A stretch of DNA of 64,000 nt from Diospyros lotus (Eukaryota > Streptophyta > Magnoliopsida > Ericales > Ebenaceae): contig NC_068351.1 of assembly GCF_014633365.1 (NCBI RefSeq), positions 16,746,907-16,810,906 on the forward strand. Reading direction: 5' to 3'. The notes under the pieces are model-generated. The model ran no database searches. It was not told where the DNA came from and saw only the letters and a list, made by a program, of their open reading frames with translations. The position numbers were made by a program, and so were the translations under genes. Below, piece after piece: positions 9,937 to 21,214 of this stretch; positions within the stretch are counted from its first letter, which is position 1; the number at the start of each line of letters is the position of its first letter.

Positions 9937-11983
9937 TGAAAGTATAGGAGCGTACAACCAGGGGGGGTGAATTTGGTATTTCGAAACTTTTCAGGTTTGA
10001 TATAAGTTTTATAAAAATACAGTAACTTTTTGTAGCTTTGCAAATAATGCTGTAAATGTAAACAGAAAATGCTTGAAATGTGAAAATCAAAAGTATAAGA
10101 ATCAAACAGACAGCACATATAATTTATAGTGGTTTGGCATAACCTGACCTACTCCACTATCTTAGCTTCTCACCAAGAAGTTCAAGCACTCTTTATCTAG
10201 CCTTTACCAGGCTCAGCTAGAACCTTTTACACAGCTTCTTATAGGCTCAGCTGGAACCTTCACAGTAGTTTTTATAAGGCTTTTCTACAACCTTTACAAC
10301 CTTTTTTCAAGGATAAGGCAATAACCCTTTTGCTTTTCAGTTGGGCTCAACAATAACCATTACAATAGTTTGTTTTAAAGAATATTGAGCAGAAGCTCAC
10401 AATGTAAAACAAACCCTCAAAGGATAAGAAAGAAAGCTCACGAGAGATTTTAGGATTACAAATAGAGAGTATGAAAGATAGAAAGTAAAAGCACTTCACT
10501 CTCTAGGTTTGGGATCACTTGTAGATTTGAAGACTGATGAGCAGATTTGCTTTTAGCTCAGTTCTTTTTTTTTTTTCTATTCTTTTTCATTCTCCTCGAG
10601 AGCATTTTATGTTAGGTTAGCTCGTGGAAGTAGTAGTATAAATGGTCATAAAAACACTTGTTATTTATAGCCTTCCATTCTTTAATTGTCCGAAGGATAA
10701 AGTCATTAAGCCTTTAATCTGCAAAGAATATTCTATTTTCATCCATGCCAATGGTTAGAATATGTATCTTGAAGTTCAAACATAGTTAATATTGATGAAA
10801 GATTGTTCTGACATCTTTTCATGAAGATCTATTTGTCTGAAACTAAAAACAGTGCGCAATTAATGCTGTCTGCAACGGCTATATTTTTGAAATTCAACAT
10901 AGCATTAGTCGAGTAAACATAATGTTACTTGAGTCAGACCCATGGTTACTCGAGTAAACTTAAGAGTTAGTCGATTAAGTTTAGATGTTACTTGATTATT
11001 GGATAATCTTACTTGATTAAGCTTATCAGCTACTTTAGTTATTACTGGACTAAAATATTTGTTACTCGACTAAAGAATGATATTATTCAATTAAAAGCAT
11101 ATCTTAGTTGATTAACATTTCAACCATTTGTAACTTCAAATCTATTACAGGATTAAACACTTTTGATACTCAACTAATGAGTATTATTACTCGATCAAAA
11201 CTTTTTGGTAGTCAATTAAAAATTCGATTACAGAGACCAACACTTTGTCCAATAATTCTTACTCGACTAAAGCACTTAGTTACTCAACTAAGTATGAAGT
11301 TATTTGATTAATATAAACTTCTTAGTCGACTAAATGTTCGAGTATAAAAACTTGACATTTTGCTCATGAATTATTGCTCGAGTAAAATTTCTTGTTACTT
11401 AACTAAGGTATGGCATTACTTGATTATAAGTTTGACTTCGTTGATTAATAATACAAATATAGTGACTTGTCATTTTTTTTCAGATTTATTACTCAATTAA
11501 AAGATATAGTTACTTGATTAAACAATCAGTTAGCCGATTAACTATTTGGTTACTCGAGTAATGCTTGTTCCAACACTTAATGTAATACAAGTGTATAATC
11601 GATTAATCCATTAAATGTTTAGGTCTTACTCAATTAAATTCATAAGTTAGTCAAACAATTTTTTGTTATTGGACTGATACATTTTCTTACTCGATTAAAA
11701 ATTCGAGCCACATTTTTTGCTTTAGAATATTTATTCGATTAACAAATATGTCAATCGACTAAAACAAGTATTACTTGATGTTTGTTGCCTAAACATCAAG
11801 GATATATTTAAAACATTTTCTCTTTTAAACCTTGAGTAATGTTGTTTCCTAGAGTAATGTTTGTCCTTTTAAGCTCAAGCTATGTGTTACTTAATTAACA
11901 CATATTTGATCACTTAGGATATCATCATTAAAGTTTTGCATTAAATATTCATTGCCGAAACATTCTCAAAATCTAACTCAACA
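9937..11983 (-). mobile_element. Solo LTR, Ty1/copia SIRE-like, 2047 bp
   Basis: On the minus strand it starts TGTTGAGTTAG and ends ACTTTCA. Both sides carry the 5-bp sequence agttg (9932-9936 and 11984-11988), a perfect target duplication. No internal region or second LTR is present, so it is a solo LTR left by recombination. The end has the CAATTCACCCCC-type phrase common near the 3' end of plant Copia LTRs. About 10880-11780 is packed with short TCGA-core motifs (ctcgattaa, gtcgactaa). It lies about 115 bases upstream of the splice acceptor of the DUF1644 gene. Confidence 0.8.
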
Positions 11984-12095
11984 AGTTGGTTTTTGTAAAT
12001 GCATGGTAGACAATCATATACTGTAGCTGTTCGGAAAGCCTTTTTTTTTATGCATATAAATGTTAATTTTATTTTTTTTGTGTTTGGTTGTGGTG

Positions 12096-12098
12096 CAG
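12096..12098 (+). other. 3' splice acceptor of a 5'-UTR intron (probable)
   Basis: A T-rich tract (about 12065-12090) ends in gtggtgcag 20 bases before the DUF1644 start codon, the form of a plant 3' splice site. The matching first exon would have to lie upstream of the solo LTR, which then sits inside the intron. I could not locate the donor. Confidence 0.45.
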
Positions 12099-12118
12099 TA
12101 GCATTTTGAGTTCTCAGA

Positions 12119-13288
12119 ATGCCAAAGGAAAGAGTTGTCCCTTCGAAATCTTTTAATAGGTCCAGTACGTCTCCTTATCCTTGTGGATCTAAGAATATTG
12201 AGCAGCATAGTTCAAAGAATTGTTTAGAACCAGTTGGGGATGAGAAGGAATGGGAAGAAGCTAGATGCCCGATCTGCATGGAACACCCTCATAATGCTGT
12301 GCTCTTAGTATGTTCTTCCCATGAAAAGGGATGCCGCCCTTACATGTGTGATACAAGCTACTGCCACTCGAACTGTTTTGACCAGTTTCACAAGTCATCT
12401 TCTGCAGTTTCCTCGACAGATATTCCTGAGGAGGTCTCGTTTTCAGGTGCATCCAATCGAGGAGGAGGTGGGGAACCAAGGCAACATAGGCCAGGAAGTC
12501 TTCGTTGGAACCAGTTGGAAGCCAAGCTTTCATGTCCCCTCTGCCGAGGGCAAATCAGTGGGTGGATTGTTGTACAACCTGCTCGGGACTTGATGAATTC
12601 TAAACCCAGAAGTTGTTCTCTTGAGACCTGTGATTTTAGCGGGACTTATTCTGTGCTAAGGAATCATGCAAGGCTTGAACATGCTTCTGTACGACCATCA
12701 GAGGCTGATCCAAGGCGGCAGCATGATTGGATGAGGTTAGAGAGTGAAAGAGACTTCCAGGACTTGCTTAGTGCATCATCGGAGTTGGAGTCCGCAGAGC
12801 AATGGAATGATTGGATGGGGGATTTGGAGGGGGATTTGGACGGGGATTTGGACGACTTCTTTGGTGAATCAGGGTTAGAGTCTATGGATGAATGGGATGG
12901 TATTTTGCAGATGGATATTGAAGTTGAGCTGCCTTTCAGTTTCATTGACGTACCTTTCTCATTTGATGCTTCGTACCAGATTAGTGTGCCTGGTAATTCA
13001 GGAGTACGTAATGGGAGAACCACAACAAGAACAAGGGATATGGATGGCGGCTATGTGTCGTCGGGAAGCAGCCAGGCAAGTATGGGACAGCGGCACAGAA
13101 ATGAAAGGCATAACCAGGGGCAGGGGCTGCCCAGAACAAGAAGGGATACTAATAATAATTCAAGGCGCGAACATGATGCTGGTAGTAGAATGGGCGGCGG
13201 TTATATGCCATCCGGGAACAGGCCAAGAACCGGACAGCGGCACGCAAATGAAAGGCATTACCAGGAATCAGCAAGGAATAACCGGTGA
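12119..13288 (+). CDS. DUF1644 family RING-like zinc-finger protein
   Basis: This is the clearest intact host gene, 389 residues in a single exon. The DUF1644 domain (plant-specific, PF07800-type) runs from about residue 48 to 215. It has ARCPICMEHPHNAVLLVC with Cys50, 53 and 65, then GCRPYMCDTSYCHSNC with Cys72, 77, 82 and 86, CPLCRGQISGW with Cys139 and 142, and a C2H2-like finger with Cys166, Cys171, His183 and His188. The order is as in known family members. An acidic tract with repeated GDLEGDLDGDLDD lies at 234-246. The tail (310-380) contains two related repeats ending GQRHRNERH and GQRHANERH. The biochemical role of the family is poorly known; zinc binding and a nuclear stress-related role are inferences from the family. 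A broken inverted copy of residues ~165-238 lies downstream at 13857-14060. Confidence 0.92.
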   Translation: MPKERVVPSKSFNRSSTSPYPCGSKNIEQHSSKNCLEPVGDEKEWEEARCPICMEHPHNAVLLVCSSHEKGCRPYMCDTSYCHSNCFDQFHKSSSAVSSTDIPEEVSFSGASNRGGGGEPRQHRPGSLRWNQLEAKLSCPLCRGQISGWIVVQPARDLMNSKPRSCSLETCDFSGTYSVLRNHARLEHASVRPSEADPRRQHDWMRLESERDFQDLLSASSELESAEQWNDWMGDLEGDLDGDLDDFFGESGLESMDEWDGILQMDIEVELPFSFIDVPFSFDASYQISVPGNSGVRNGRTTTRTRDMDGGYVSSGSSQASMGQRHRNERHNQGQGLPRTRRDTNNNSRREHDAGSRMGGGYMPSGNRPRTGQRHANERHYQESARNNR

Positions 13289-13856
13289 TTCAAGCACGCC
13301 TCACTTACTAAATGTTTCCAGCCTTAGGTTAAAAAAACATTTCGCCTCTCTTATGTTTTTATTTATTTATTTTAATTTTGGGTTTTCTTTCATTGGTAAA
13401 ACATTTTTTTTGTGGGTTTTTTTTTTGGGTATCTGAGTGTTAGTCCATTTGGGAGGGAGGGCAGTGGGACTGGTAATTGATAGGGTCAGGCAGGGCAGGG
13501 GATCCTTGGCTCTGCAATTGTATTTTAGGTCAAAAGTGATATTTTAATGTGCCTCTCAAAAAACTGTTGTTTTAATTACTGTTTCTTGTTTAGCTATTCC
13601 TTAGAATTTCCCAGGGGAAAAAAAGTAGTACTTATACTGTAACTGTATATACTGATCTTTGGTGAGTGGTTGCGTGTGGATGCTTGTAGGTTTGTCGATG
13701 GGTTGGGTTGGTTTGGTTCTAACCCAACCCAATCATTCATATTTTACAATATACTAATATAACTTAAAGAGTTAAATCTTTTTACTCTTTAATATTTGTC
13801 TCTTTCTCAAGGCTTAAAACTCTTAATCTTCTATTAAATTCATCTTTTTTTTTTTT
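13289..13856 (+). other. Likely 3' UTR and spacer between the inverted arms
   Basis: T-rich sequence directly after the DUF1644 stop, without another gene. It contains an inverted repeat of gggttgggttgg and aacccaaccc (about 13700-13730). A run of twelve T at 13845-13856 abuts the inverted gene fragment. Confidence 0.4.
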
Positions 13857-14060
13857 ACCCTCCAAATACTCCATCCAATCACTCCATTGCTCTTTGGACT
13901 CCAACTCCGATGATACACTAAGCAACTCCCTAGCCTCATCCAATCACGCTGCCGCCTTGGATTAGCCTCTGATAGTCGTACATAAGCATGTTCAAGCCTT
14001 GCATGCTTCCTTAGCTCAGAATAAGTCCCGCTAAAATCACGGGTCTCAAGAGAACAGCTT
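13857..14060 (-). pseudogene. Inverted broken fragment of the DUF1644 gene
   Basis: On the minus strand it encodes SCSLETRDFSGTYSELRKHA and RQRDWMRLG, matching residues ~165-209 of the gene at 12119-13288. The finger cysteine equal to Cys171 is now Arg, and a 19-base deletion after the RDWMRL motif shifts the frame. It begins and ends inside the coding region, so it cannot be a gene. It is the inner end of the right arm of the inverted duplication. On its own strand it is followed by a run of A. Confidence 0.9.
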
Positions 14061-14089
14061 TTAAATGTGTAGTTGAGGAAGAAAATATG

Positions 14090-16066
14090 CCAATCGAGTA
14101 ACAAGAAAATTATTCAACTAATTTATGAATTTAATTGAGTAAGACCTGAATATTCAATGGATTAATAAATTATACACTTAAAAATATAATAAATTATTAC
14201 ATTAAAAGTGTGTTTGATTGCAAATATTTTCTATAAAAAATATATAATTATTACATATTTTTTTATGAAAAACAATTAAATACTCTTAATTTTTCTATGA
14301 AAAAATATGTATAGTACAACTATTTAAAGTTTCTTTTCATGGAATTCATTTTCCATGGGGTGAAATGGTTTTTGTTTTTTTAGGCAATATTATCTAGAAT
14401 TTAATTTTAGGTAATGCAATCAAACACACCTTAAGTGTTGAAACAAGCATTACTTGAGTAATCGAAGAGTTAATTGGCTAATTAATTGTTTAATCGAGTA
14501 AATATATCTTTCAGTTGAGTAATAAATTTAGGACAAAATGATAAGTCACTATATTTGTATTATTAATCGACTAAATCAAACTTGTAATCGAGTAATGTCA
14601 TACCTTAGTCGCGTAATCAGAAATTTTACTCGAGCAATAATTCATGAGTAAAATATCAAGTTTTTATACCAGAACATTGAGTCGACTAATAAGTTTATAT
14701 TAATCGAGTAACTTATACTTAGTTAAGTAATTAAGTGCTTTAGTCGAGTAAGAATTATTGGACAAAATGTTGGTATCTGTAATCGAATTTTTAATTGACT
14801 ATCAAAAAGTTTTGATCAAGTAATGATACTCATTAGTTGAGTATCAAAAGTATTTAATCTAGTAATAGATTTGAAGTTACAAATGGTTGAAATGTTAATC
14901 AACTAAGATATGCTTTTAATCGAGTAATATCATTATTTAGTTGAGTAACAAATATTTGAGTCCAATAATAACTAAAGCAGCTGATAAACTTAATCGAGTA
15001 AGATTATCCAATAGTCAAGTGATATTTAAGCTTAATTGACTAACTCTTAAACTTACTCGAGTAACTATGTGTCTCACTCAAGTAACATCATGTTTACTCG
15101 ACTAATGTTGTTCTAAATTTAAAAAATATAGCAGTTACAAACAACCTTAATTGACCACTGCTTTTAGTTTTAGACAATAGATCTTTATGAAAAGATGTCA
15201 GAACAATCTTTCATTAATAGTAGTTATGTTTGAACTTCAAGATACAAATTCTAACCATTGGCATGGATGAAAATAGAATATTCTTTGCCACATTATAGGC
15301 TTAATAACTTTATCCTTTGGACAATTGAAGAATGGAAGGCTATAAATATCAAGTGTTTTCCTAACCATTTATACTATACTTCTACGAGCTAACCTAAGAG
15401 AAAATGCTTTCGAGCAGAATGAAAAAGAATGGAAAATAAAAAAAGAGAACTTAGTTAAAAACAAATTTGCTCATCTGTCTTCAAATCTACAAGTGATCCC
15501 AAACCTAGAAAGTGAAGTGCTTTTACTTTCTATCTTTCATACTCTATGTTTGTAATCTTGAAATCAATGATGAGCTTTCTTTCTTATCTTTTGAGGGTTT
15601 GTTTTACATTGTGAGCTTCTGCTCAATATTCTTTAAAACAAACTATTGTAAGAGTTATTGTTGAGCCTAACTAAAAAGCAAAAGGGTTATTGCCTTATCC
15701 TTGAAAAACGCTTGTAAAGGTTGTGGCTAAGCCTTATAAAAACTATTGTGAAGGTTCCAATTGAGCCTATGAAAAGTTGTGTAAAAGGTTTTAGTTGAGC
15801 TTGATAAAAGCTAGATAATAAATGATTAAAAATCCTTAATGAAGAGTCAAGATAGTGAAGTAGGGAAGCATTATAAATTATATGTGTTGTTTGTTTTGAT
15901 TCTTATACTTTTGATCTTCACATTTCAAGCATTTTTTGTTTACATTTACAACACTATTTGCAAAGCTACAAAAAGTTTTAACACTTTTTTTATAAAAGTT
16001 AAAACAAATCCGAAAAGTTTTGAAACACCAAATTCACTCCCCTGGTTGTACGCTCCTATACTTTCA
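14090..16066 (+). mobile_element. Truncated copy of the SIRE-like LTR in the right arm
   Basis: This copy has the 3' part of the LTR, including the TCGA-core motif field (about 14080-15110) and the terminal aaattcactcccctggttgt phrase near 16030. Its 5' end is missing because of the deletion that joins it to the gene fragment. It is interrupted by a 226-bp MITE. Confidence 0.75.
14206..14431. mobile_element. MITE with TAA target duplication (Tourist/PIF-Harbinger-like)
   Basis: The left end reads AAGTGTGTTTGATTGCA, and the reverse complement of the right end reads AGGTGTGTTTGATTGCA, one mismatch in 17. TAA flanks it on both sides (14203-14205, 14432-14434). The left arm of the inverted duplication still has the empty site with a single TAA (reverse complement of about 11580), which proves the insertion and its exact ends. 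No protein is encoded. Confidence 0.88.
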
Positions 16067-16419
16067 CAACTAAAATCAATTAATCTATACTTTCACAACT
16101 AAAATCAATTAATCAAAAATGCATGTTCAACAAGGCAAGAAACCTTGAAACAAGTAGTAGTTGTGAATATTTTCACTAGCATAAGACATCGTGCAAAGTC
16201 CAAGTTTCTATGCTATACAAGTTGATTTTATAATATCAACTATGTGAAGGACATGGCCATATCAATTATTACTGCAATCTCATAAAATTTTTCCATATGA
16301 AAAAAGTGTTAAAACCATAGAAGTCAGAGTGAATTGGGTCAAACATCCTGATTCAAGGGTCCAATGCTATTGGATCTCCAAAAATGGCAAATCAAATTTT
16401 CAGCTTGGTTTTCAGATGG

Positions 16420-16565
16420 TGATATATAGGATTTTTGTAAAGATTCGAAAAAAAAATTAAATTAATTAAATTATATATATATATATAATAACTTTAAAAA
16501 AAAGATGAAAATATAAAAGAAAAGGGGGAGGCGCTCAGGCAGCCCCCCCCCCAATAGAAATTAAA

Positions 16566-16597
<32 letters not shown>

Positions 16598-19557
16598 CTC
16601 TCATTCTCTCTCGGATTTTCATTGATTCCAAGCGATCGAGCTGTTCAATCTTTGATCCGACTTCATTTTTACCGTTAAGGCGCCCTCGATCTACAAAGAG
16701 GTAAGCATTTTGGCTTGATCTTGTCGGTTTTTCTTACTGTTTTCGCGAAATGTATGTTGCAGCGCGATGTGGGCTTTTGGCTGGATGTTTAAGGTCAGAT
16801 CTACGAAGATCCGACTGTTGGATTTCTTTGGTTTTTGGATATGATGGTCGGTTTGCTTGAGAGAGTTTGATGGAGGTCTTGGATCGCTGGAAATCGCCGA
16901 CCACGGTGGCCGGCGATGTTGGCAGTGAGTTGTTCCCTTTTTGGCCGAAAGTTTGACCCTAGATCTACGAAAATCTAGCCGTCCGATCTTTCTCATTTTT
17001 GGGTATGTTGCTCTCCTTGGTGCTGTGCACCTCGGGGTAGCCTCCGATCGTTGAAAAAATGGCTGGCGGCCGACGAACGACAATGGCTAGATTTCGCCCC
17101 TATTTTGGCCGAAAATTAATTCTTAGATCTATTAAGATCTGACCGTCCGATAGGTTTCATTTTGAGATATGTTGTTATTCGCGGTGAGGGCTTCGTATCA
17201 GTATGTTGATCGACCATTTTTGGCAGGCCAACGGTGGCAGTTTGCTGGGAAGAAAGAAAGAAAAGGAAAAGAAAGAAAGAAAAGAAAAGAAAAGGAAAAG
17301 AAAGAAAGAAAATAAAAGAAAAGAAAAAGAATAAAAGGAAATAAAATAAAAATAGATGAAATGTAAGGAAAAATGAAATGAGGGCTTTTGGGGTTGGGCA
17401 TGTCGGGTTAGGTTTTGGTCTAAGATGGCGGGGCCCGATTGGGTTATAGGATGGCCCAATGTGTTGGGCATGACTCACCCAGTTGTGGCAGCCCTTGGGC
17501 TGGCCCACTCGGCTTGTTCTCCCTTGTCGCTTGTCCGTGGACCTAGAATGACTTGGTTAGGTTGGTCTTACTCAGGATATCGACGTCAGTCTAATTTGGG
17601 TTCTCTTTAGGTCTCTTAGAATTGGCGATATGATTGGCGAGTCATTTTGTTGATCGGAGTCCTAAGGATGAAGCCCTATTAGATGACTCGAGGCCGAGTA
17701 AGACTGACCCCGAGTGCGTTCTAGGCTAGCTTATGATGATGACGTGGGTTTATTTTGAATCCTGATTTCTGATGGATTCTTTTTATTCTGAGGCTAGAAT
17801 ATTGCAATTTATTCCTTTTAAACCATTTATTAAATTATTAATTAATTATTAAGTTTTTAAGAAAATTTATCAATTTAGTTATAAATATAAATATATATAT
17901 GTATTTTTGATAAAGGAGGAATTTAGATAAAAAAATATATTATCTATATTAAAAGAAAACTGGTTTATGGGTAAATATATATATATATATATTATGTTAT
18001 TGCAGCTTATAAGTGGGTGTGTAGTTCCATTATACACTTACGCGTAGCATGGAAGGCGAGGCATGATGACGTAGTCGATGGTTTAGTTCGACGAATTCCA
18101 TGACGCCAGATTTGAATATTGTGTGGGCCAAGGTATAAAATAATCAATTCAGGGTGTTAGGTAATGGTTAGGGTTTTCGGTAATTTCATTTCATCGTTAC
18201 TCTTGTTACGTAAATGTGACCACCCCATTCTATTTATTGTAGGCTCAGATTCTCAGGATTTTATTCGATCTTTTCCCCAGACTCGGACTTGAGTCATCAT
18301 TTCCCAGCCGAGTAGACAGAATATGTTATGTTTACCTTATATTATGCACGTCTATACTGTTTCATTCATAAATATTATAAACTTGTACTGATTTTTATAT
18401 GCATAACTCGTACATGATTTTTATATGCGGATCATAGAAAAATACTCTTAAATGTTTCTAACTTGCATGAAATATTTTCATCCTACTAGGAGAGACATAA
18501 GTTGAAAGATACCATAACTGATTTCTTGTCTTGAGAATATGAAATGTTGAATGATATGGTGTATTTTAGGCACCACATGAAATGATAAATGATTATGACT
18601 TATGCATAAATTAGGGTATCATTTGCATTATTATTAGAGGACTATCTAGTAGATTCCCTGGTGACTCACAGTAGGAAAATATCATGGTACTGTGAGGCTT
18701 GGCATGCCAAAGCCATGAGAGACACGGATAGTATGTTTCAGCACTGTTATCACGTGGGCCATTATGATGATATTATGTGATGATGATGTATGTGCCGATA
18801 TATATACTTGTGTGCATGTGTATATAGGCGTTAGGCCAGTTTCTACTAGTGTGTCCTCAGAATTAGTGCATGCATCTCATACAAAAGTATAGGGGACTTA
18901 GGTGGTTAGAGAACAACTTATGGGGGTTGTCTTTAGGCACCTATTTTTTCTACACTATGTTTTTCTTTGAAACCTCAAATTATTTAAACTTGGTTCATAT
19001 TTCCGCTGTTTATACCGCTATTATGTTATTGTATTCATGATGATCATTTTAGCATTTTTATTGTTTACTCTCCTAGTGGGCATGACATACCTTATACTCG
19101 CGAGTCCACAAGACTCACCCATTTTTATTAAAAATATTTTTAGGGAATTCTCCTTTTTTATTATTGGTCCAGCAGATCTTCTGGTATGATATCAGACCTC
19201 TTTCTGATTCCGGATGTAATATAGGATGCTCTGTGGAGACATACACGTATCGTAGAGTATGTTGTTTTGTCTTTTATTTTTGTTGGCACATATTTGTGCC
19301 AAGGGCCCGAGATACGGGAATGGATATGTATTTATAACAACAGTATGATGGATATTCTTATTTTGTACAATTGCTGTATATGGAATATTGAGATATTATG
19401 TTAGAAGGTGAATTGGTATTTTACTCATGTTCTATATCTTGTCAGTAGTATTGTTTTATTCAAATCGAGCTAGAAAAGAGGCTTACTAGTCCATTGTGGG
19501 GCCGTTGGGCCTAGGGATTAGTGCCGATCATTACTTATCAGATTTCGGGTCGTGACA
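16420..19557 (+). mobile_element. Long LTR-like block, about 3.1 kb
   Basis: The block starts TGATATATAGG next to the right arm and ends GGGTCGTGACA at 19557. The end resembles that of the LTR at 42398-45332 (GGGGCGTGACA). It has a CT-repeat leader (16566-16592), GGCCGA-rich sequence, a long GA-rich run (17240-17345) and dense AT tracts. No transposon protein is seen. I find no matching target duplication, so boundaries and solo-LTR status are tentative. Open frames inside (for example minus 16691-17508) are low-complexity and not convincing. Confidence 0.45.
17240..17345. repeat. Low-complexity GA-rich run
   Basis: About 100 bases of gaaag, aaaag and gaaaa units on the plus strand. This gives rise to the Phe/Ser-rich open frames on the minus strand, which should not be called as genes. 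Confidence 0.85.
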
Positions 19558-19699
19558 ATTTTATTGTTTAGATGTTTGCAGCTTTTGTAGATTTGGTATA
19601 ATAATATCAAGTTGAAGATGATTAGCTATCGATTCATTATTTCTATTACATCTACTCCCCCTTCCCCGCCGCCCTTCCCCCCCCCCCAAAAAAAAAAAA

Positions 19700-19836
19700 A
19701 TTAGTTTTACTTTTTTGATCAATGGAGATATCAAAAAAATGTTAAATTTATGTCAAGTTAGTGATCATAAAGGTGATACAATTGGAAAAGTTGGAGAAAC
19801 TTGTTTGTTTGATTGGTGCATAGAGAAGGTGCCTAC
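19700..19836 (+). pseudogene. hAT transposase fragment, 5' part (split)
   Basis: The frame reads NGDIKKMLNLCQVSDHKGDT and TCLFDWCIEKVPT, matching the region of plant hAT (zinc-finger BED RICESLEEPER-like) transposases just before the DNAS motif. The protein continues at 21444 after the inserted element, in phase in meaning (VPT / ITIDNAS). It is a relic only. Confidence 0.8.
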
Positions 19837-20261
19837 CAAGATTGTTAAAATCGAGATTTTAAATATGATCGTAAGAGAGTTCATAAAATCGGATCGTAAA
19901 ATCGTAAAATTTTATGAATAATTAAAAATACCCTTTAATTTATGTAAATATATATTTATAATAATGTAATTCTTAATATAAATAAAATATATGTACTTAT
20001 TTTAAAATTACTTTATCTACCAATTTAAAAAATACTAAATAATATAAAATTTTTAAATATTAAATCCATCATTTATCATCAATTCATCATTCATCCATCC
20101 ATAATCAAAATTTCAAATAAGAAACATTACCATCATCATCAACAAATATTGTTCTTAAATATAAATAAAAATACTAAGTTATAAAAACAACAAATACTGT
20201 TAAACTTCTACATTATGTCATTACAAGCACAAAATACAAACTAAAATAAATCATTAGTAGA

Positions 20262-20570
20262 AATATTTTAATCTTCTTCCAAATCCAAGCTATGACCATC
20301 ACCAATATCATCAACATCTTCTAAATCAATGTCATCTTCAAGTTTAAAACCACTAACAAAAAATATCATTACTATCCAATTCTGAACCTCTTAAAGGCTC
20401 TGATGGGCTTTTATCATCATTTTTGTCTTGGTCATGCACCATATGATCTTCACCTTTATCTTCATGACTTTCCAAATCTTCACCAACTTCATTTTCCCAC
20501 TCTCCATCTTTGTTGCACCATCAAGAATATCTAAACCATTTCCATTGGATGAATCAATATGGTGGTAAGT
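20262..20570 (-). pseudogene. Acidic coding relic carried by the MULE-like element
   Basis: In minus-strand frames, pieces read NEVGEDLESHEDKGEDHM and KLEDDIDLEDVDDIGDGHS, ending at a stop near 20262. Composition is very acidic. At least one frame change separates the pieces. I do not recognise the family; it could be the C-terminus of a transposase or a captured host sequence. Confidence 0.4.
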
Positions 20571-20689
20571 GGTTAGGTGATAGCAATATCAAGTATCAAC
20601 ATATTCAACACACAACAATAGGACCTACCACACAACACAAAACACATTAAACACCAGACTTAGCAATCGTACGGTACACAACACACACA

Positions 20690-20965
20690 GAGCTCAGCAC
20701 ACTCACTTAGAAATCTAACTCTATTATCGTTACACAGCACACAACACACTCACTCAATACAACAATCAGACGCAACACATAACTTAACACAACACACAAC
20801 AATTGGACTTAACAAAACATACCTTTGAGGCTTACTAACTTAGCAATCTAACTCTATTATCATTACACAACACACTCACTCAGTACAATAATTGGACACA
20901 TCATATAGCTCAGCACAACACACACACTGACACACAACAATTGGACATAGAAAAACATACCTTTG
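20690..20965. repeat. Two tandem copies of a ~137-bp CA-rich repeat
   Basis: The phrases ctaactctattatc and acatacctttgaggctt both recur at a distance of about 137 bases. The plus strand is strongly C/A-biased across 20580-20960, with many cacaacaca words. Confidence 0.7.
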
Positions 20966-21182
20966 AGGCTTTGATTATTTGAATTTTGAAGGTGAACAAA
21001 CGAAGAAGAAATAGAGCAGTGATAGACATCAATCGAATGCAACAAGCACAACTAACACCGATCAACCTTGTCGCAGCAACCACTGGCACCGATCAACCAC
21101 ATCACAACATAGGGGAGTGTCGATTACAGTGGTTTAGCTACCGATTAGGGTTTGCAGAAGGAGAAAAGTTATCGAGCAGTGT

Positions 21183-21214
<32 letters not shown>

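Larger units (their letters stand above)
9625..12833. repeat. Left arm of a large imperfect inverted duplication
   Basis: Read in reverse complement, 16417 down to 13857 matches 9625 to 12833. The match covers the flank of a solo LTR, the LTR itself, and about 220 bases of the DUF1644 coding region. The right arm lacks the part equal to about 11690-12608 (roughly 915 bases), gained a MITE, and has a small tandem duplication. Because flank, LTR end, target duplication and gene fragment all match together, this is one segmental inverted copy and not two independent insertions. Confidence 0.85.
13857..16417. repeat. Right arm of the inverted duplication
   Basis: Reverse complement of 9625-12833 with about 915 bases missing. 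Outside the LTR copy the flank still matches: the base pairs equal to the left-arm target duplication read caact at 16067-16071. A direct repeat of about 29 bases (tatactttcacaactaaaat...) stands twice in a row near 16056-16115 only in this arm. Confidence 0.85.

Noticed and set aside
12261..13436. Other-frame ORFs over the DUF1644 gene, including 182 aa at 12888-13436
   Set aside because: They overlap a strongly supported coding frame with zinc-finger motifs and have none of their own.
16691..17508. Two 130-residue minus-strand frames
   Set aside because: The downstream one is mostly the translation of a GA-rich run (Phe/Ser/Leu repeats) and neither has a motif.
16420..19557. Complete retrotransposon with coding capacity
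   Set aside because: No gag or pol motif and no target duplication could be found, so only an LTR-like block is reported.
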